From the NCBI RefSeq assembly GCF_024519435.1, contig NZ_JALJRZ010000014.1:1-64000 (forward strand): 64,000 nucleotides of DNA, in the 5' to 3' direction. The DNA is from Terrabacter sp. Ter38. GTDB taxonomy: Bacteria > Actinomycetota > Actinomycetes > Actinomycetales > Dermatophilaceae. Positions 59,773 through 64,000 of this stretch are shown here, in pieces; position 1 is the first letter of the stretch; the number at the start of each line of letters is the position of its first letter. Position numbers and translations under genes: made by a program. The notes under the pieces were generated by a model. It was not told where the DNA came from and made no database searches. It saw only the letters and a list, made by a program, of their open reading frames with translations.

Positions 59773-62733
59773 GTGGTGCTGATCAGACTTCTCGGACCGA
59801 CGGAGGTGCTCGGCGACGACGGGCGGCCCCTCGACGTCGGTGGCGCCAAGCAGCGAGGGGTGCTGGCCCAGCTGGCGCTGCGGGCCAACGTGGCGGTGTC
59901 CCTCGACCGGCTGGCCGAGGGTGTGTGGGGCGAGCAGGTGCCGCCGCGCTACCGCCAGAACGTGCAGGTCTACGTCTCGACCCTGAGGCGGGTGCTCGAA
60001 CCCAACCGTCCCGCGCGCGCCCCGAGCTGCATCATCGGTCACCGGGAGGCCTACGAGCTCGTGGCGGCGCCCGACCAGGTCGACGTGGAGCGCTTCCGGA
60101 GGGCGGTCCGAGCCGGTCGCGAGCTGCTCGCCCAGGGCCGGCCCGAGTCGGCGGCGACCCTTCTCGCCCAAGGCCTCGAAGAGTGGCGTGGTACGCCGCT
60201 CGCCGATCTGGCGGACGAGCCCTTCGCAGCCGACTGGGTGTCCGAGCTGCTCGAGGAGCGGATGGCCGCCCTCGACGACCGCATCGAGGCTGACCTGGCT
60301 CGTGGTCGGGCGGCGACGCTCGTGGCCGAGCTCCAGGGGCTCGTGCGCGAGCACCCCGACCGGGAGCGGCCGTGGCAGCACCTCATGCTCGCCCTCTACC
60401 GCTCCGGTCGTCAGGGCGAGGCGATGGAGGCATACCGGTCGGCGCGCGAGCACCTGCTCGACGAGTCGGGCATCGACCCCGGCCCCGACCTGCGCCGGCT
60501 CGCGGACCGGATCCTGAACCAGGACCCGTCCTTGATCGCCTCGGCCCCGGTGTCGTCTGAGTCGGGCACGGTCCCGGTGCCCCTCACGGCGGTCGTCGGC
60601 GGGACAGACCGGGTTGCCCGAGTGCTCTCCTACCTGAACGGCGGTGAGCGGCTCGTCGTCCTGACCGGGCCAGGTGGCGTGGGAAAGACCCGGTTGGCGC
60701 TCGCCGTCGCGGCCGAGCTGCAAGACGCCCGTCGACCGCTGGCGTGGCTGCCACTCGAGCACCTGACCGACCTGCGTGAGGCGTCGGCGGCGATCGCGGC
60801 GGTGCTCGGCGTCGACGACCTGCACGCCGACGCCGCGATGCTGTCGGGCCGGGACGACGTCCTCGTCCTCGACAACCTCGAGCAGTTGCCAGGACTCGGC
60901 GCACCCCTGCAAGTGCTGCTCGAGGCGGTCCCAACCCTCCGGGTGCTGGCCACGAGCCGGTCGCCACTGGGGGTCCTCGGTGAGGTGGTCATCGAGGTCG
61001 AGCCGCTCGACCCCCGGACCGACGGCGTCGATCTCTTCGCGGAGCGGGCGAGAGCGCACCTGCCGTCGTTCGACGCCGAGCCGTGGCGACCCGTCATCAC
61101 CCGGATCTGCGAGCGGTTGGACGGTCTTCCGCTGGCGATCGAGCTCGTGAGCGCCCGTCTGGGGGTCTTCGGGCCCGACGACCTTCTCGCGGAGCTCGAC
61201 CCGGCGGTGAGCTCTTCGCGCACGGACGGCGGCCACGGGCGTCAGGACTCGCTCCAGGACCTTGTGGGCTGGAGCCTCGACCTGCTGCCGACAGCGTCGC
61301 GGCGGTTCTTCGAGGACCTGGCGTCGCTGCCCGAGACGTTCGACCTCGACACGGCCGTGGCCGTCGGCTCGGGCGCCGGGCTCGACCCGTCCGATGCCCG
61401 GAGGGTCGTGGCCGAGCTCGTCCGCGCGGCGCTCTTGCGTGCCGTCGAGACCGAAGCGGGCCGACGGTTCACCATGCTCAACACGGTGCGTGCCGTGGGC
61501 CGCGCCGCCGGTCTCACCAGGGAGGGGCCAACCGAAGAGAGGCCCGATGCCGTGCTGGACGCGGTGGCGGATGCGGTGGCGGACCTCTGGGTCGAGCGGG
61601 CCCGCCGCACCGACCCAGCGGAGCAGCCCGACGCCCGGCGCCTCGCGGCCGCCCGGGCTGACCTGTCGACGACGCGATGGGTGCTCGAGCACCTGACGGG
61701 CAGCGGGCGGGCGGACGAGGCGGCCGAGATCCTGCTGTCCGGTCGGCGGGTCTACGCCGTGCTCGGCCACGCCGACGAGACGCTCGAAGGCCTCGTGGCG
61801 GCCCTCGACGCCGGCCTGTCCGACCGGGTGCGGGCCAGGGCGATGGTCGGGGCGGGGTCTGCGGCCTACGTGACCAGCGACCCGCGGGCCGAGGAGCTGC
61901 TGGCGGCGGTCGTCGACGTGGCCGACGACGACGTCACGTGGCTCGTCATCGGGCACACCTCGCTGTGCGCCCTGCACGCGGACGGCTCCGATGCGGAGGG
62001 CGCCCTACGGCATGCACGCGAGGGCCTGGCCCGAGCCGAGGCGAGCGGCAGCCGGCCGCTGCTCCGGGTCGCGCACTCCGCCGCCGGCTGGGCCGCGCTG
62101 CGCAGCGGGCGCTACGACGATGCGCGCGACCACGCCCTGGCACAGCTCGGGCTCGCATCCGGCGACGCGGAGACGGTGCTCGCCCTGCAGGACGTGACCC
62201 TCGCGGAGCTCTTCCGACAGGCGACCGAGGCGGCCATCGAGGTCGCGACCGAGGCCCTGCGCCTCAGCCTCCGCCTCGGACCGTCGTTTCCCCTGGCGCA
62301 GTCGCAGCAGCAGCTCGGCTACGCACTCCTCCAGGCAGGGGACGCGGTCGGTGCTGCTGAGATGCTGCTCGCGGGTCTGCGGACCGCCCCCTCGCACCAC
62401 GACCAGGGCTTCCTGCTCGAGAGCGTCGCGGCCATCGGCCTGGCGGCGTGCATGGCCGGCCAGGGCGAGCCGGGGCGAACGCTCGTCCAGCGCTCGGCCG
62501 CGTTCGCGCAGAAGCACTTCGGGGTCGACTGCGCCCTCAGCGACCCACTGCTGTCGACGGCGGAGCGCCACGGCGTCAGAGCCGCCCTCGAGCCCGGGGC
62601 GCTCCCGGCGATGGGTGCTGTCGCCGACCTGGTCGAGCAGGCGATGGACGTCGCAGGCGGGATCGGGGGTGCGAGTGACGCCTCGGGCGGCAGCACGACC
62701 CGGCCGGGGCGCGACCGAGCGCGGTCCGGGTGA
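59773..62733 (+). CDS. AfsR/SARP-like BTAD regulator with NTPase and TPR
   Basis: A protein of about 986 residues. Domains in order: winged helix (RLLGPTEVLGDDGRPLDVGG ... VYVSTLRRVLE), BTAD (about 100-250), an AP-ATPase/NB-ARC-type NTPase with Walker A TGPGGVGKTR near 300 and Walker B-like DVLVLDNLE, and a C-terminal all-helical TPR-like region. This is the AfsR architecture: signal-responsive, ATP-dependent activators of secondary metabolism in Streptomyces. No biosynthetic cluster is next to it here. Several GTG starts are possible (59764, 59773, 59776). Confidence 0.88.
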   Translation: MVLIRLLGPTEVLGDDGRPLDVGGAKQRGVLAQLALRANVAVSLDRLAEGVWGEQVPPRYRQNVQVYVSTLRRVLEPNRPARAPSCIIGHREAYELVAAPDQVDVERFRRAVRAGRELLAQGRPESAATLLAQGLEEWRGTPLADLADEPFAADWVSELLEERMAALDDRIEADLARGRAATLVAELQGLVREHPDRERPWQHLMLALYRSGRQGEAMEAYRSAREHLLDESGIDPGPDLRRLADRILNQDPSLIASAPVSSESGTVPVPLTAVVGGTDRVARVLSYLNGGERLVVLTGPGGVGKTRLALAVAAELQDARRPLAWLPLEHLTDLREASAAIAAVLGVDDLHADAAMLSGRDDVLVLDNLEQLPGLGAPLQVLLEAVPTLRVLATSRSPLGVLGEVVIEVEPLDPRTDGVDLFAERARAHLPSFDAEPWRPVITRICERLDGLPLAIELVSARLGVFGPDDLLAELDPAVSSSRTDGGHGRQDSLQDLVGWSLDLLPTASRRFFEDLASLPETFDLDTAVAVGSGAGLDPSDARRVVAELVRAALLRAVETEAGRRFTMLNTVRAVGRAAGLTREGPTEERPDAVLDAVADAVADLWVERARRTDPAEQPDARRLAAARADLSTTRWVLEHLTGSGRADEAAEILLSGRRVYAVLGHADETLEGLVAALDAGLSDRVRARAMVGAGSAAYVTSDPRAEELLAAVVDVADDDVTWLVIGHTSLCALHADGSDAEGALRHAREGLARAEASGSRPLLRVAHSAAGWAALRSGRYDDARDHALAQLGLASGDAETVLALQDVTLAELFRQATEAAIEVATEALRLSLRLGPSFPLAQSQQQLGYALLQAGDAVGAAEMLLAGLRTAPSHHDQGFLLESVAAIGLAACMAGQGEPGRTLVQRSAAFAQKHFGVDCALSDPLLSTAERHGVRAALEPGALPAMGAVADLVEQAMDVAGGIGGASDASGGSTTRPGRDRARSG

Positions 62734-62767
62734 CCGGGCTGTCGGCATACGCCAGCGGGTCTTGGGC

Positions 62768-63406
62768 TCAGACCACGCCGTAGAGGCGGTCGCCGGCGTC
62801 ACCGAGCCCGGGGACGATGTAGCCCTTCTCGTTGAGCTTCTCGTCGATGGTGCCGAGCACGACCTTGACGGGGATGTCGCTGTCGGCGAGCTCGTCCTCG
62901 AGGTGCGCGATGCCCTCGGGCGCCGCCAGCAGGCAGACCGCGGTGATGTCGCGGGCACCCTTGGCCGTGAGGTAGTCGATCGCCATGACGAGCGTGCCGC
63001 CGGTGGCGAGCATCGGGTCGAGGATGAAGACCTGGCGTCCGGTGAGGTCGTCGGGCAGGCGGTTCGCGTACGTCGAGACCTCGAGGGTCTCCTCGTTGCG
63101 GATCATGCCGAGGAAGCCCACCTCGGCGCTCGGGAGCAGCTTGACCATGCCGTCGAGCATGCCGAGACCGGCGCGCAGGATCGGCACGATGATCGGCTTG
63201 GGGTTGGAGAGCTTGATGCCGGTGGTCGGCGCGACGGGCGTCTCGATCTCGAACGGCTCGACACGGACGTCGCGCGTGGCTTCGTAGGCGAGCAGCGTCA
63301 CGAGCTCCTCCGCGAGGCGCCGGAAGGTCGGGCTGTCGGTCCGCTTGTCGCGCAGGTAGGTCAGCTTGTGGGCGATGAGCGGGTGGTCTGCGACATGGAC
63401 GTCCAT
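62768..63406 (-). CDS. upp: Uracil phosphoribosyltransferase
   Basis: A 212-residue enzyme: [13 protein letters not shown], the PRPP loop [18 protein letters not shown] and the C-terminal uracil-binding [15 protein letters not shown]. It salvages uracil to UMP. TAAGTT lies seven bases before the ATG and no ribosome binding site is visible, so the message may be leaderless. It diverges from tadA with only 17 bp between start codons. Confidence 0.96.
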   Translation of the reverse strand: MDVHVADHPLIAHKLTYLRDKRTDSPTFRRLAEELVTLLAYEATRDVRVEPFEIETPVAPTTGIKLSNPKPIIVPILRAGLGMLDGMVKLLPSAEVGFLGMIRNEETLEVSTYANRLPDDLTGRQVFILDPMLATGGTLVMAIDYLTAKGARDITAVCLLAAPEGIAHLEDELADSDIPVKVVLGTIDEKLNEKGYIVPGLGDAGDRLYGVV

Positions 63407-63423
63407 GGGTGGAAACTTAGCGC

Positions 63424-63927
63424 GTGGCGAAGAGATCCGAGACCCCCGACAAGACCTCCGTCCCGGCCCGGGAGACGTATGCCGCCTGGGTCGGCCAGGC
63501 GCTCGACCTCGCGGCGGCGACCGTCGGCGCGCAGGACGTCCCCGTCGGCGCCCTCGTCGTCGGCCCCGAGGGCGGAGTGGTGGGGCGCGGGCGGAACATC
63601 CGTGAGGAGCGGGGTGACCCGACGGGCCATGCCGAGGTCGTCGCGCTGCGTGAGGCGGCGCAGTCGCTCGGCTCCTGGCGGCTCGACGGCTGCACGCTCG
63701 TCGTGACGCTGGAGCCGTGCGTCATGTGCGCCGGTGCGGCGATGGCGGCGCGGGTCGAGCGGGTCGTCTTCGGCGCCTGGGACCCCAAGGCGGGAGCCTG
63801 CGGGTCGGTCTGGGACCTGACCCGGGACCCGCTCGCGACGCACGTCGTGGACGTCGTCGGGGGCGTCCGAGCGGAGGAGTCAGCAGCCCTGCTCGTCGAT
63901 TTCTTCGAGGGCCGGAGGCTCGGGTAA
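63424..63927 (+). CDS. tadA: tRNA-specific adenosine deaminase
   Basis: A 167-residue zinc deaminase: [11 protein letters not shown] holds the His-Ala-Glu, and [11 protein letters not shown] the PCxxC zinc ligands. It converts A34 of tRNA-Arg(ACG) to inosine for decoding CGN codons; that tRNA is at 40266. GTG 63424 is the likely start. The 17-bp gap from upp means the two promoters overlap. A tRNA-Ser gene follows 10 bp downstream. Confidence 0.93.
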   Translation: MAKRSETPDKTSVPARETYAAWVGQALDLAAATVGAQDVPVGALVVGPEGGVVGRGRNIREERGDPTGHAEVVALREAAQSLGSWRLDGCTLVVTLEPCVMCAGAAMAARVERVVFGAWDPKAGACGSVWDLTRDPLATHVVDVVGGVRAEESAALLVDFFEGRRLG

Positions 63928-63937
63928 GGTCTCTCCC

Positions 63938-64000
63938 GGTGGCGTGTCCGAGCGGCCTAAGGAGCACGCCTCGAAAGCGTGTGTGGGGGTAACTCCACCG
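63938..64000 (+). tRNA. tRNA-Ser (CGA), cut by window edge
   Basis: GGTGGCG acceptor start, D arm with GAGCGGCC, anticodon loop CTCGAAA gives CGA, and the beginning of a long variable arm. The 3' end lies beyond the window. Confidence 0.85.

Overview
The window is high-GC DNA (roughly 70% by eye) with actinobacterial gene content: a GTP-type PEP carboxykinase, an EtfD-type iron-sulfur oxidoreductase, WhiB-like proteins, a FolP2-type protein, a Zur-type zinc-response box before a cysteine-free L33, and an AfsR/SARP-like regulator. The protein style resembles Intrasporangiaceae (Janibacter/Knoellia/Phycicoccus-like); this is inference from gene content, not from a marker gene.

Bases 1 to about 15.7 kb are accessory DNA. 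An IS30-family element has split a small lipoprotein gene, and its own transposase carries an in-frame amber codon. Next come a YefM/YoeB toxin-antitoxin pair, a tyrosine recombinase, a MarR regulator diverging from a two-gene operon, and an HD-domain protein. From about 8.3 to 15.7 kb lies an actinomycete integrative and conjugative element (AICE): Nudix protein, XRE-type regulator, FtsK-like DNA translocase, two tandem WhiB-like proteins, RepSA-like initiator, excisionase and integrase. The genes from the translocase to the integrase overlap or nearly touch. The element ends beside tRNA-Gly(CCC). No left attachment copy is visible in the window.

From 15.9 kb on the DNA looks like resident chromosome: an SMP-30 hydrolase, an AAA+ ATPase, dcd, an osmoprotectant ABC transporter operon, zinc-responsive rpmG, a secreted pectin-lyase-fold protein, etfD, cysK-cysE, folP2, a cold-shock gene, an LCP cell-wall ligase, pckG, an acyl-CoA ligase, argS, xylulokinase, pntAB, an APC permease, an rsm22-like methyltransferase, an AfsR-like regulator, upp and tadA. 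Five tRNA genes are present, counting one cut by the right edge. TadA acts on A34 of tRNA-Arg(ACG), and both genes are here.

Several places show decay: a truncated GAF-type activator, a DUF4328 remnant, and a scar that joins a mannitol-dehydrogenase-like tail to a frameshifted AraC gene next to xylulokinase. Two signals cut across the annotation. The heptamer GTATGCC/GGCATAC occurs about 28 times in the chromosomal part but only twice in the accessory part. A small unannotated gene at 33401-33511 has its own ribosome binding site and a T-tailed terminator.
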